In this document: in pieces, positions 14,563-21,736 of the stretch
How the letters are laid out: each line of letters opens with the position of its first letter
Position numbering within the stretch: position 1 is the first letter of the stretch
NCBI GenBank assembly: GCA_900548795.1
Contig: URLT01000012.1
Span: 1 to 27,700 of the forward strand
Direction: 5' to 3'
DNA: 27,700 bases
From: an uncultured Eubacteriales bacterium
GTDB lineage: Bacteria > Bacillota > Clostridia > Oscillospirales > Oscillospiraceae
Position numbers and translations under genes: made by a program
Notes under the pieces: generated by a model
What the model was told of the DNA's origin: nothing
The model's input: only the letters and a program-made list of their open reading frames with translations
Database searches by the model: none

Positions 14563-14745
14563 TTATTCTACTTCGGTGACCTCGAGCAGATAGCCGATCT
14601 TGGCGATCTTGCCGCGGGTCTGTTCATTGTCGGGCTGGATGGTCTCCTGGCCGATCTTGCGAAGGCCGAGGGATTCCGCCGTGGCAATGTGCTTCTGGAT
14701 ACGACCGGAAATGCTCTTGACGAGCTTGATCTTCAACTGTGCCAT
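14563..14745 (-). CDS. rpmD: 50S ribosomal protein L30
   Basis: This small large-subunit protein of 60 aa has KIKLVKSISGRIQKHIATAE and LGLRKIGQETIQPDNEQTRG, the standard bacterial L30 pattern. The ATG at 14745 has AAGGAGG upstream. It sits between rpsE and rplO with 13-nt gaps, its normal position in the spc operon. Confidence 0.97.
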   Translation of the reverse strand: MAQLKIKLVKSISGRIQKHIATAESLGLRKIGQETIQPDNEQTRGKIAKIGYLLEVTEVE

Positions 14746-14758
14746 GTTCGTATCCTCC

Positions 14759-15271
14759 TTAACCGATGATTTCTTCCACGCTCTTGCCGCGGATGCGAGC
14801 GACCTCTTCCGGGCCGCGCAGGCTCAGCAGACCCTGCATGGTCGCCTTGACGACGTTCTGCGGGTTGTTGGAGCGAAGGCACTTGGTACGAATGTTGGTG
14901 ATACCGACGGCCTCCATGACAGCACGGACTGCGCCGCCGGCGATGACGCCGGTACCGACGGAGGCGGGCTTCATGAGGACGCTGCCGGCGCCGTAGATGC
15001 CGATGACCTCGTGGGGGATCGTCGTGCCGCTCAGAGTGACCTTGTGCAGGTTCTTCTTGGCGTTGGCGATGCCCTTGAGGATGGCTTCGGAAACCTCCGC
15101 CGCCTTGCCGAGGCCGTAGCCCACGGTGCCGTTGCCGTCGCCGACGACGACCAGCGCGGAGAATTTCATAACGCGGCCGCCCTTAACCGTCTTGCTGACA
15201 CGGTTGAGGTAGACGACACGCTCGATCATTTCGGGAGCATTGTCCTTTTCAGGTGCTCTGTTATAAGCCAT
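14759..15271 (-). CDS. rpsE: 30S ribosomal protein S5
   Basis: S5 lies at the mRNA entry and takes part in decoding fidelity and helicase activity. The 170-aa protein has ERVVYLNRVSKTVKGGRVMK, FSALVVVGDGNGTVGYGLGKA and the second-domain GAGSVLMKPASVGTGVIAGG. The basic GGR loop that affects spectinomycin binding is intact. The ATG at 15271 has GAGGAGG upstream; 15 nt after rplR. Confidence 0.98.
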   Translation of the reverse strand: MAYNRAPEKDNAPEMIERVVYLNRVSKTVKGGRVMKFSALVVVGDGNGTVGYGLGKAAEVSEAILKGIANAKKNLHKVTLSGTTIPHEVIGIYGAGSVLMKPASVGTGVIAGGAVRAVMEAVGITNIRTKCLRSNNPQNVVKATMQGLLSLRGPEEVARIRGKSVEEIIG

Positions 15272-15286
15272 TTCTCGTTCCTCCTC

Positions 15287-15646
15287 TTAGAATTTGAGTC
15301 CGCCTTCGCGGGCGCCGTCGGCAAGAGCTGCGACACGGCCGTGATAGATATAACCGCCACGGTCGAACACGACCTCTTCAATGCCCTTGGCCTTCGCGCG
15401 TTCGGCGAGCTTCAGGCCGACCTTCTTGGCAGCCTTGCAGTTGCCGGTCGCGCCGTCAAACTCTTTTTCCACGGTGGAAGCGGAAACGAGCGTGACTCCG
15501 TTGACATCATCAATGATCTGTGCATAGATGTTTGCGTTGCTTCTGAAAACATTCAGGCGGGGTCTGCACGGTGTGCCGGAGATCTTACCGCGCACGCGAA
15601 CATGACGATGCAGTCGCATTGCTTTCTTATCGGTCTTCTTAATCAT
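15287..15646 (-). CDS. rplR: 50S ribosomal protein L18
   Basis: L18 brings 5S rRNA into the large subunit with L5. The 119-aa protein has RLHRHVRVRGKISGTPCRPR, LNVFRSNANIYAQIIDDV and the C-terminal FDRGGYIYHGRVAALADGAR, the family signature. The ATG at 15646 lies 16 nt after rplF with AGGAGG upstream. Standard length. Confidence 0.97.
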   Translation of the reverse strand: MIKKTDKKAMRLHRHVRVRGKISGTPCRPRLNVFRSNANIYAQIIDDVNGVTLVSASTVEKEFDGATGNCKAAKKVGLKLAERAKAKGIEEVVFDRGGYIYHGRVAALADGAREGGLKF

Positions 15647-15662
15647 TTACGCACACCTCCTA

Positions 15663-16208
15663 TTATTTCTTACCGCCGGCCTTGCCTTCTTTGCGGCGAA
15701 TGACCTCGGTCGTGTATTTAATGCCCTTGCCCTTGTAGGGTTCCGGGGGTCTCTTTCCACGGACGTTTGCAGCAAACTGTCCGACCTTCTGCTTGTCGAT
15801 GCCGTTGACGATGATCTTGTTCGGCGCCGGAACATCGACGGTGATGCCGTCGGGCTCTTCCATTGCGACCGGATGAGAGTAACCGACGTTGAGGACGAGC
15901 TTGTTGCCCTCCTTGGAGGCGCGGTAGCCGACGCCGTTGACCTCAAGCTCCTTGGTGAAGCCCTTTTCGACGCCGATGACCATGTTGTGCAGAAGCGTGC
16001 GGGTCAGACCGTGCAGGCTCTTGTTTTCATGCTCGTCATTCGGACGGCAGACGGTGAGCACCGCGCCATCCTGCTTGATGATCATATCATGATGGAATTT
16101 GCTGGTCAGTGTACCCTTCGGGCCCTTGACGGTGACGAGGTTGCCCTCAGCGACGGTCACTTCGACGCCGGCCGGTACAGTGATAGGCATTTTACCGATT
16201 CTGGACAT
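15663..16208 (-). CDS. rplF: 50S ribosomal protein L6
   Basis: L6 lies by the GTPase-associated centre and sarcin-ricin loop. The 181-aa protein starts MSRIGKMPITVPAGVEV, has VKGPKGTLTSKF, and contains the C-terminal signature RGKRPPEPYKGKGIKY. It ends in a Lys/Gly-rich tail. The ATG at 16208 has AAGGAGG upstream; gap to rpsH 14 nt. Confidence 0.98.
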   Translation of the reverse strand: MSRIGKMPITVPAGVEVTVAEGNLVTVKGPKGTLTSKFHHDMIIKQDGAVLTVCRPNDEHENKSLHGLTRTLLHNMVIGVEKGFTKELEVNGVGYRASKEGNKLVLNVGYSHPVAMEEPDGITVDVPAPNKIIVNGIDKQKVGQFAANVRGKRPPEPYKGKGIKYTTEVIRRKEGKAGGKK

Positions 16209-16222
16209 AAAATGTTACCTCC

Positions 16223-16621
16223 TTACCAGACGAACGCAAGGACCTCGCCGCCGACGTGCGCAGCGCGCGCTGCCTTGTCGGTCATGACGCCCTTGGATGT
16301 GGAAATGATGGCGATTCCGAGGCCGCGAAGAACCTTCGGAAGCTCCTCAGCGCCGGCATAGACACGCAGGCCGGGCTTGGAAACGCGGCGAAGACCGGAA
16401 ATGACCTTCTCCTTGTTGCCGAGATACTTCAGGGTGATGTGGATCACGCCCTGCTTGCCGTCCTCTTCGACGGAATAGGCCTTGATGTAGCCCTCGTCGA
16501 GCAGGATCTTGGCGATGTCCTTCTTCAGGTTGGAAGCGGGGACATCCACGGTGTCGTGCTTTGCAGAGTTCGCGTTCCGGATGCGGGTCAGCATATCTGC
16601 AACGGGATCGGTGATTTGCAT
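16223..16621 (-). CDS. rpsH: 30S ribosomal protein S8
   Basis: S8 is a primary binder of 16S rRNA helix 21 and, in E. coli, the translational repressor of the spc operon. The 132-aa product starts MQITDPVADMLTRIRNAN, and ends with the GIAIISTSKGVMTDKAAR signature and GGEVLAFVW. The ATG at 16621 has AAAGGAGG upstream. It is separated from rpsN by an unusual 147-nt structured spacer, which would be a sensible place for autoregulation; that is inference. Confidence 0.98.
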   Translation of the reverse strand: MQITDPVADMLTRIRNANSAKHDTVDVPASNLKKDIAKILLDEGYIKAYSVEEDGKQGVIHITLKYLGNKEKVISGLRRVSKPGLRVYAGAEELPKVLRGLGIAIISTSKGVMTDKAARAAHVGGEVLAFVW

Positions 16622-16645
16622 GTGATGTTACCTCCTTTAGAAGTT

Positions 16646-16757
16646 ACGGGCTAAACCCGTTAAGACGCCAGAGTATCAGAGGAATGCAGGCCGTGAGCGG
16701 CCCCATTTTCCTCTGACTTCTGATGCCTGTTTTACATTTGGATCACACAGTGTGTGA
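16646..16757 (-). promoter_or_regulatory. Structured RNA element in the rpsN-rpsH spacer
   Basis: The 147-nt spacer carries three inverted repeats. TCACACA/TGTGTGA lies at 16743-16757. A large hairpin has TCAGAGGAA (16676-16684) pairing with TTCCTCTGA (16708-16716), with an inner GGCCG/CGGCC stem (16689-16693 / 16698-16702). ACGGG/CCCGT lies at 16646-16660. None is followed by a U-tract in the sense direction, so they are not terminators. The third hairpin ends 7 nt before the rpsH ribosome binding site. The function is unknown; an r-protein binding site or a small repeat insertion are both possible. Confidence 0.65.
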
Positions 16758-16768
16758 ATGGTGGACGA

Positions 16769-16954
16769 TTACCAGCTTGCCTTGCGGACGCCGGGGATCT
16801 CGCCCTTGTACGCCAGCTCACGGAAGCAGATACGGCAAACGCCGAAATCACGCAGGTAAGCATGGGGTCTGCCGCAGATCTTGCAGCGGTTGTAGCGGCG
16901 GCTGGAGAACTTGTTCCCGGCCTGCTGCTTGAGAATCATCGCTTTTCTTGCCAT
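16769..16954 (-). CDS. rpsN: 30S ribosomal protein S14, type Z (zinc)
   Basis: This 61-aa S14 of the short zinc-binding type sits in the head of the small subunit. Zinc ligands are CKICGR and CRICFRELA (two CxxC pairs). It opens MARKAMILKQQAGNKFSSRR and ends IPGVRKASW. The ATG at 16954 has AGGAGG upstream; gap to rplE 13 nt. This is the zinc form found in the spc operon of Firmicutes. Confidence 0.97.
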   Translation of the reverse strand: MARKAMILKQQAGNKFSSRRYNRCKICGRPHAYLRDFGVCRICFRELAYKGEIPGVRKASW

Positions 16955-16967
16955 TTCGTCTTCCTCC

Positions 16968-17507
16968 TTAAGCGTGGAACGGAGCGCCGACCATGGTCAG
17001 CAGTTCCTTGGCTTCCTCGTCGGTATTGGCGGTGGTGCAGATGCAGATGTCCATGCCGCGGATCTTGTCGACCTTGTCATACTCGATTTCGGGGAAGATG
17101 AGCTGTTCCTTCAGACCCATGGCATAGTTGCCGTGGCCGTCGAAGGAGTTGGGGTTGATGCCGCGGAAGTCGCGGACACGGGGCAGCGCCACGTTGAACA
17201 GACGGTCGAGGAACTCCCACATACGGTCGCCGCGGAGGGTGACCTTGACGCCGACGGTCTCGCCTTCACGGACCTTGAAGTTCGCGACGGACTTGCGGGC
17301 CTTGGTGGTGATGGGCTTCTGGCCGGTGATGGTGGCGATGTCCTTGCAGATGGCCTCGATCTCCTTGGCGTTGTTCTTGCTCTCGCCGCAGCCGACGTTC
17401 ACGATGACCTTCGCGACCTGCGGGATCTGCATGACGCTCTTGTACTGGAATTTCTTCATCAGAGCAGGAGCGATCTCTTCTTTGTATTTCACTTGCAGTC
17501 TAGCCAT
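16968..17507 (-). CDS. rplE: 50S ribosomal protein L5
   Basis: L5 binds 5S rRNA and contacts P-site tRNA. The 179-aa protein has LQVKYKEEIAPALMKKF, KVIVNVGCGESKNNAK, ITTKARKSVANFKVREG and the RDFRGINPNSFDGHGNYAMG signature. The reading frame is open 34 codons further upstream, but GGAGGAGG lies just before ATG 17507 and the product then has normal length. Gap to rplX 17 nt. Confidence 0.97.
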   Translation of the reverse strand: MARLQVKYKEEIAPALMKKFQYKSVMQIPQVAKVIVNVGCGESKNNAKEIEAICKDIATITGQKPITTKARKSVANFKVREGETVGVKVTLRGDRMWEFLDRLFNVALPRVRDFRGINPNSFDGHGNYAMGLKEQLIFPEIEYDKVDKIRGMDICICTTANTDEEAKELLTMVGAPFHA

Positions 17508-17524
17508 TGATTCGTTCCTCCTCC

Positions 17525-17830
17525 TTAGATTTCCTTGCCGCACTTCTTGCAGACGCGAACCTTCTTGTCGCCGTCCACGTTGAAGCCGACGCGCACGCCC
17601 TTGCCGCACTTGGAGCAGAAGAGCTGCACCTTGTCGACGCGGATCGGGATCTCACGCTTGATGATGCCGGAGGCGTCGTTCTGCTTGCGAGCCTTGACGT
17701 GGCAGGTCGCGACGTTGACGCCCTCGACAATGACCTTGTTCTCCTTGGGCATGGCCGCGATGACCTTGCCCTTCTTGCCCTTGGACTTGCCGGACAGGAC
17801 AATGACGGTGTCGTTCTTTTTAATGTTCAT
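17525..17830 (-). CDS. rplX: 50S ribosomal protein L24
   Basis: L24 starts large-subunit assembly. The 101-aa protein has an N-terminal KOW motif (NDTVIVLSGKSKGKKGKVIA), VEGVNVATCHVKARKQND, and a C-terminal zinc-ribbon with two CxxC pairs (FCSKCGKG and VCKKCGKEI), common in Firmicutes L24. The ATG at 17830 follows a GGGGGAC ribosome binding site; gap to rplN 17 nt. Confidence 0.97.
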   Translation of the reverse strand: MNIKKNDTVIVLSGKSKGKKGKVIAAMPKENKVIVEGVNVATCHVKARKQNDASGIIKREIPIRVDKVQLFCSKCGKGVRVGFNVDGDKKVRVCKKCGKEI

Positions 17831-17847
17831 ACTTCGACGTCCCCCTA

Positions 17848-18216
17848 TTAAATGACTTCCGGAGCCAGCGAGAGGATCTTCATGTATTCCTTGTCACGAA
17901 GCTCTCTGGCGACCGGCCCAAAAATACGGGTGCCGCGGGGATTCTTGTCCTCCTTGATGAGGACGGCCGCGTTCTCGTCGAAACGAACGTAGGTTCCGTC
18001 GGCGCGGCGGACGCCCTTGGCGGAGCGGACGATGACAGCGCGGACGACCTCGCCCTTCTTCACCGTGCCGTTCGGGGCGGCCTTGCGGACGGAAGCGACG
18101 ATCACGTCGCCGATGTTGCCGAACTTACGCTTGGAGCCGCCGAGCACGAGGATGCACTTGATCTCCTTCGCGCCGGTGTTGTCGGCAACCTTCAGATAAC
18201 TTTCCTGTTGAATCAT
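17848..18216 (-). CDS. rplN: 50S ribosomal protein L14
   Basis: L14 forms intersubunit bridges and binds the silencing factor RsfS. The 122-aa protein has MIQQESYLKVADNTGAKEI, FGNIGDVIVASVRKAAPNG, VRRADGTYVRFDENAAVLI and the GTRIFGPVARELRDKEYMKI signature. The ATG at 18216 has AAGGAGG upstream; gap to rpsQ 15 nt. Confidence 0.98.
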   Translation of the reverse strand: MIQQESYLKVADNTGAKEIKCILVLGGSKRKFGNIGDVIVASVRKAAPNGTVKKGEVVRAVIVRSAKGVRRADGTYVRFDENAAVLIKEDKNPRGTRIFGPVARELRDKEYMKILSLAPEVI

Positions 18217-18231
18217 GTGTTCCCGACCTCC

Positions 18232-18495
18232 TTATTCAGCCTTCTTGATGATTTCGACGAGGCGCCATCTCTTGTCCTTGGACAGGGGGCGGCACTCCAT
18301 CACCTTCACGGTGTCGCCGATGCCGCACTCGTTGTTCTCGTCGTGCGCCTTCAGCTTGTAGGTTCTCTTCACGATCTTCTTGTACAGCTTGTGCTGCACG
18401 CTATCCTCAATTGCAACCACGATGGTCTTGTCCATCTTATCGGAGACGACCTGACCAATTCTGGTTTTGCGGAAAGCTCTGGTATTTTCATTCAT
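18232..18495 (-). CDS. rpsQ: 30S ribosomal protein S17
   Basis: This 87-aa OB-fold primary binder of 16S rRNA has RKTRIGQVVSDKMDKTIVVA, KIVKRTYKLKAHDENNE, and CGIGDTVKVMECRPLSKDKR, all family motifs. The ATG at 18495 has GAGGAGG upstream; gap to rpmC 14 nt. Confidence 0.98.
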   Translation of the reverse strand: MNENTRAFRKTRIGQVVSDKMDKTIVVAIEDSVQHKLYKKIVKRTYKLKAHDENNECGIGDTVKVMECRPLSKDKRWRLVEIIKKAE

Positions 18496-18509
18496 TTTCG
18501 CTTACCTCC

Positions 18510-18707
18510 TCAGATTGCGGTCTCTTTCTCACGAATAATAGTCTTGATGCGGGCAATGTCCTTCTTGACAGCCGCGAGCTTGATGGGGTTATCCAACTGG
18601 TTCGTTGCGTGCTGCATCCGCAGGAAGAACAGATCCTTCTTCAGATCCTTCGCCTTCTGCTCCAGCTCAGCCACGGACATGGCTCTCAGTTCCTTTGCCT
18701 TCATCAT
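18510..18707 (-). CDS. rpmC: 50S ribosomal protein L29
   Basis: L29 lies at the polypeptide exit and helps dock chaperones and SRP. The 65-aa helical protein has KAKELRAMSVAELEQKAKDL, DLFFLRMQHATNQLDNP and a terminal RTIIRE-type helix (here KTIIREKE). The first ATG (18707) overlaps the rplP stop by one base; a second ATG at 18704 is equally plausible. The ribosome binding site GGTGG is modest, so coupling with rplP is likely. Confidence 0.96.
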   Translation of the reverse strand: MMKAKELRAMSVAELEQKAKDLKKDLFFLRMQHATNQLDNPIKLAAVKKDIARIKTIIREKETAI

Positions 18708-19141
18708 TATTCACCACCATTCTCAGATACTGCATCTTCCCGGGCGATGATCTTGGTCTTGATGGGCAGCTTGTGCTGCGCCAGGCGGAGCGCCTCGCGC
18801 GCATCCTCTTCGGAAACGCCGCCGATCTCGAACATGACCTTCTGCGCCTTGACAACGGCGACCCAGTATTCGGGCGCGCCCTTACCGGAACCCATTCGGA
18901 CGCCGAGCGCCTTCTTGGAAACGGGCTTGTCGGGGAAAATCTTGATCCAGACCTGACCGCCACGCTTGGTGTAACGGGTCATTGCGATACGAGCCGCTTC
19001 GATCTGGTTGCCGGTGATCCAGCCGGGCTCAAGAGCCTGAATGCCGAACTCACCGTAGGAAACCTTATTGCCGCGGGAGGCTGCGCCCTTCATGCGGCCG
19101 CGCTGCACTCTGCGGAACTTTGTTCTTTTAGGCATTAACAT
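18707..19141 (-). CDS. rplP: 50S ribosomal protein L16
   Basis: L16 organises the A-site and peptidyl-transferase region. The 144-aa product has KRTKFRRVQRGRMKGAASRG, EFGIQALEPGWITGNQIEAA, KRGGQVWIKIFPDKP and RMGSGKGAPEYWVAVV. The start at 19141 (MLMPKR) matches the Bacillus N-terminus and is 8-9 nt from AGGAGG; the internal ATG at 19135 is less well placed. It overlaps the rpsC stop by one base (TAATG). Confidence 0.97.
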   Translation of the reverse strand: MLMPKRTKFRRVQRGRMKGAASRGNKVSYGEFGIQALEPGWITGNQIEAARIAMTRYTKRGGQVWIKIFPDKPVSKKALGVRMGSGKGAPEYWVAVVKAQKVMFEIGGVSEEDAREALRLAQHKLPIKTKIIAREDAVSENGGE

Positions 19142-19920
19142 TAGCGGTTGCCTCCTTCCCGACGGTCGTCACGACGACGCTCGCCATTGAAGGGTCTGCG
19201 CTCGCCGCGGCGGTCGTCACGGCGACGGTCGTTGCGACGGTCATTGCGGCGGTCACGGCGCGGTGCCTCCGGCGCGGTCTGACGCAGGGTGGAGTTGAGC
19301 ACCTCGCCCTTGTAGATCCAGACCTTGCAGCCGATCTTGCCATACGTGGTGTTGGCTTCTGCGAAGCCGTATTCGATGTCCGCACGGAGGGTCTGAAGCG
19401 GGATGGTGCCCTCGTGATAGGATTCGCTGCGCGCGATCTCGGCGCCGCCGAGACGGCCGCCGCAGGCGCACTTGATGCCCTTCGCGCCCAGACGGGTCGC
19501 TCTCTGCATCGCCTGCTTCATGGCGCGGCGGAAGGAGATGCGCTTCTCAAGCTGCGCCGCGATGTTCTCGGCGACGAGCTGAGCGTTGAGGTCCGGGCTG
19601 CGGATCTCGATGATATTCAGAGAGACGGACTTGCCGAGCTTCTTTTCCAGCTCGAGGCGGAGCTTCTCGATCTCCTGGCCGCCCTTGCCGATGACGACGC
19701 CGGGGCGGGAGCAATGCAGGTTGATCTTGATGCGGGCGTTGCTGCGCTCGATCTCGATCTTTGCAATGCCGGCGGAGTAGAGGCGCTGCTTGAGATCCTT
19801 GCGGATGTTGTAGTCCTCAACGATCAGGTCGCCGACCTTGTCGTTGCGGGCATACCAGCGGGAATCCCAATCCTTGATAACGCCTACGCGCAGTCCATGA
19901 GGATTAACTTTCTGTCCCAT
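19141..19920 (-). CDS. rpsC: 30S ribosomal protein S3 with Arg/Asp-rich tail
   Basis: S3 lies at the mRNA entry and contributes to helicase activity. The 259-aa product has MGQKVNPHGLRVGVIKDWDS, the KH-domain GVVIGKGGQEIE (about 74-85), and the C-terminal domain with GCKVWIYKGEVL (197-208). From about residue 215 there is a 45-residue low-complexity tail made of RRDRRND/RRDDRR units, well beyond the usual length of about 220. The start is ATG 19920 with AAGGAGG upstream; an in-frame ATG 8 codons earlier lies before the ribosome binding site and overlaps rplV's end. Confidence 0.97.
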   Translation of the reverse strand: MGQKVNPHGLRVGVIKDWDSRWYARNDKVGDLIVEDYNIRKDLKQRLYSAGIAKIEIERSNARIKINLHCSRPGVVIGKGGQEIEKLRLELEKKLGKSVSLNIIEIRSPDLNAQLVAENIAAQLEKRISFRRAMKQAMQRATRLGAKGIKCACGGRLGGAEIARSESYHEGTIPLQTLRADIEYGFAEANTTYGKIGCKVWIYKGEVLNSTLRQTAPEAPRRDRRNDRRNDRRRDDRRGERRPFNGERRRDDRREGGNR

Positions 19921-19930
19921 AGTAACCTCC

Positions 19931-20266
19931 TTAAGCCTTCTCACTCACACCGATGGTGAGGTGAGTCGTTCTCTTGAGAATGCGATTATATCTGCCCTTG
20001 GCTCTGGGTCTGCCGCGCTTGAGGGTCGGGCCGGGGTTGGCGACCGCGGTGGAGACGAACAGGTTGTCCCGGTTCATGCCGTGGTTGTTCTCGGCGTTGG
20101 CCATCGCGCTGAGCAGAACCTTGAGCATCGGCTCAGAGGCTGCCTTCGGGGTCTGCATGATATAGGCGCAAGCGGTCTTGGCGTCCTTGCCGCGGATGAG
20201 GTCGCAGAGGATCTGGACCTTGCGCGGGGACATACGCAGGTATTTCAGATGTGCTTTTGCTTCCAT
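19931..20266 (-). CDS. rplV: 50S ribosomal protein L22
   Basis: L22 reaches into the exit tunnel, and mutations in its loop give macrolide resistance. The 111-aa protein has AHLKYLRMSPRKVQILCDLI, MANAENNHGMNRDNLFV and the tunnel-loop/C-terminal signature GPTLKRGRPRAKGRYNRILK. The ATG at 20266 has GAGGAAT upstream; gap to rpsS 12 nt. Confidence 0.98.
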   Translation of the reverse strand: MEAKAHLKYLRMSPRKVQILCDLIRGKDAKTACAYIMQTPKAASEPMLKVLLSAMANAENNHGMNRDNLFVSTAVANPGPTLKRGRPRAKGRYNRILKRTTHLTIGVSEKA

Positions 20267-20278
20267 GTCGATTCCTCC

Positions 20279-20557
20279 TTATTTCGCGTTGGAGGTCTTG
20301 GAGCCGGAATGTCCGCGGAACGTTCTGGTGGGAACGAACTCGCCCAGCTTATGACCAACCATGTCTTCTGTCACATAGACGGGAACATGCTTGCGGCCGT
20401 CATGGACAGCGATCGTATGACCGACAAAGGAGGGGAAGATGGTGGAAGATCTCGACCAGGTCTTCAGCACTTTCTTTTCACCGGTCTTGTTCAGCTCTTC
20501 AACGCGCTTGTACAGCTCGGGAGCAACAAACGGGCCTTTTTTAATGCTTCTGCTCAT
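20279..20557 (-). CDS. rpsS: 30S ribosomal protein S19
   Basis: S19 pairs with S13 in the head of the small subunit. The 92-aa protein has SRSIKKGPFVAPELYKRVEE, TWSRSSTIFPSFVGHTIAVH and LGEFVPTRTFRGHSG, the standard signatures. The ATG at 20557 has GGAGG upstream; gap to rplB 15 nt. Confidence 0.98.
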   Translation of the reverse strand: MSRSIKKGPFVAPELYKRVEELNKTGEKKVLKTWSRSSTIFPSFVGHTIAVHDGRKHVPVYVTEDMVGHKLGEFVPTRTFRGHSGSKTSNAK

Positions 20558-20572
20558 GATTCATTTCCTCCC

Positions 20573-21409
20573 TTACTTACTGTTGCGGCGCTTGATGATG
20601 AACCGATCGGTACGGTTCTTCGTCTTGCGGGTCTTGTAACCCATCGCCGGCTTGCCCCACGGAGTGACAGGGCCGGGACGGCCGACCGGGGCGCGGCCCT
20701 CGCCGCCGCCGTGCGGGTGGTCGTTCGGGTTCATAACGGAGCCACGGACGGTCGGACGGATGCCCATGTGACGGGTGCGGCCGGCCTTGCCGATGTGAAC
20801 GTTGGCGTGGTCGATGTTGCCGACCTGACCGATGACTGCGGTGCAGTTCATGCGGACATAGCGAACCTCACCGGACGGCAGACGAACCTGAGCAAGCTCG
20901 CCCTCCTTGGCCAGAAGCTGGGCGGCGACGCCCGCAGAGCGGACGAGCTGCGCGCCGGCGCCGGGCTGGAGCTCGACGTTGTGGATCACGGTGCCGACGG
21001 GGATGTTTGCGATGGGCAGGCAGTTGCCGGGCTTGATGTCGGCCGATGCGGAGCTGACGACGGTGTCGCCGGCCTTCAGGCCGACCGGAGCGAGGATGTA
21101 GCGAAGCTCGCCGTCCTCATACTTGACCAGCGCAATGAAGGCGCTGCGGTTGGGGTCGTACTCGATGCGCTGCACAACTGCCGGCATTTCGAGCTTGTTG
21201 CGACGGAAGTCGATGACGCGGTACTTGCGCTTGTTGCCGCCGCCGCGGTGGCGGACGGTGATTCTGCCGTAGCTGTTGCGACCGGAATGCTTCTTCAGGG
21301 TCTCAACCAGGCTACGCTCGGGCTTTGCCTTTTTCTCGACGCCTTCAAACGCGGACACGGTCATGCCGCGGCGTGCGGGGGTATAAGGCTTATAAGTTTT
21401 AATCGCCAT
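20573..21409 (-). CDS. rplB: 50S ribosomal protein L2
   Basis: L2 is a core protein next to the peptidyl-transferase centre. The 278-aa protein has KTYKPYTPARRGMTVSAFEG, GRNSYGRITVRHRGGGNKRK, and the C-terminal MNPNDHPHGGGEGRAPVGRP, which includes the conserved functional histidine. The ATG at 21409 has AAAGGAG upstream; the gap to rplW is 30 nt. Typical length. Confidence 0.98.
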   Translation of the reverse strand: MAIKTYKPYTPARRGMTVSAFEGVEKKAKPERSLVETLKKHSGRNSYGRITVRHRGGGNKRKYRVIDFRRNKLEMPAVVQRIEYDPNRSAFIALVKYEDGELRYILAPVGLKAGDTVVSSASADIKPGNCLPIANIPVGTVIHNVELQPGAGAQLVRSAGVAAQLLAKEGELAQVRLPSGEVRYVRMNCTAVIGQVGNIDHANVHIGKAGRTRHMGIRPTVRGSVMNPNDHPHGGGEGRAPVGRPGPVTPWGKPAMGYKTRKTKNRTDRFIIKRRNSK

Positions 21410-21439
21410 TTTGCGTTACACTCCTTTAATTGAGATGGA

Positions 21440-21736
21440 TTAGACCATACCCTCGAAGAATTCGATGGTCTTGGAATCGGCGGTCAGCTTGACAACGGCC
21501 TTCTTGTAGGAGGCGGTGCGGCCCTCGGGGTATCTGCCCTGGCGCTTGAGCTTGCCGTCCATGTTGATGGTGGTGACCTTTTCGACCTTGACGCCGAAGA
21601 TCTCGGAAACGGCGGCCTTGATCTCGGTCTTGGTCGCGTTCTTGGCGACCATAAAGACGTACTTCTTCAGCTCGGTTGCTTCCATGGACTGTTCGGTGAT
21701 GACCGGACGGAGCACGATATCGTATGCAGTCTTCAT
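21440..21736 (-). CDS. rplW: 50S ribosomal protein L23
   Basis: L23 is at the exit-tunnel rim and docks trigger factor and SRP. The 98-aa product has DIVLRPVITEQSMEATELKK, YVFMVAKNATKTEIKAAVSE, and GVKVEKVTTINMDGKLKRQG. The ATG at 21736 overlaps the rplD stop by 4 nt (ATGA), with GGAGG inside rplD, so the pair is coupled. Confidence 0.97.
   Translation of the reverse strand: MKTAYDIVLRPVITEQSMEATELKKYVFMVAKNATKTEIKAAVSEIFGVKVEKVTTINMDGKLKRQGRYPEGRTASYKKAVVKLTADSKTIEFFEGMV

Noticed and set aside
12789..14579. 596-codon open frame on the plus strand
   Set aside because: Antisense to secY and rplO; composition is H/D/A/V-rich with no recognisable domain.
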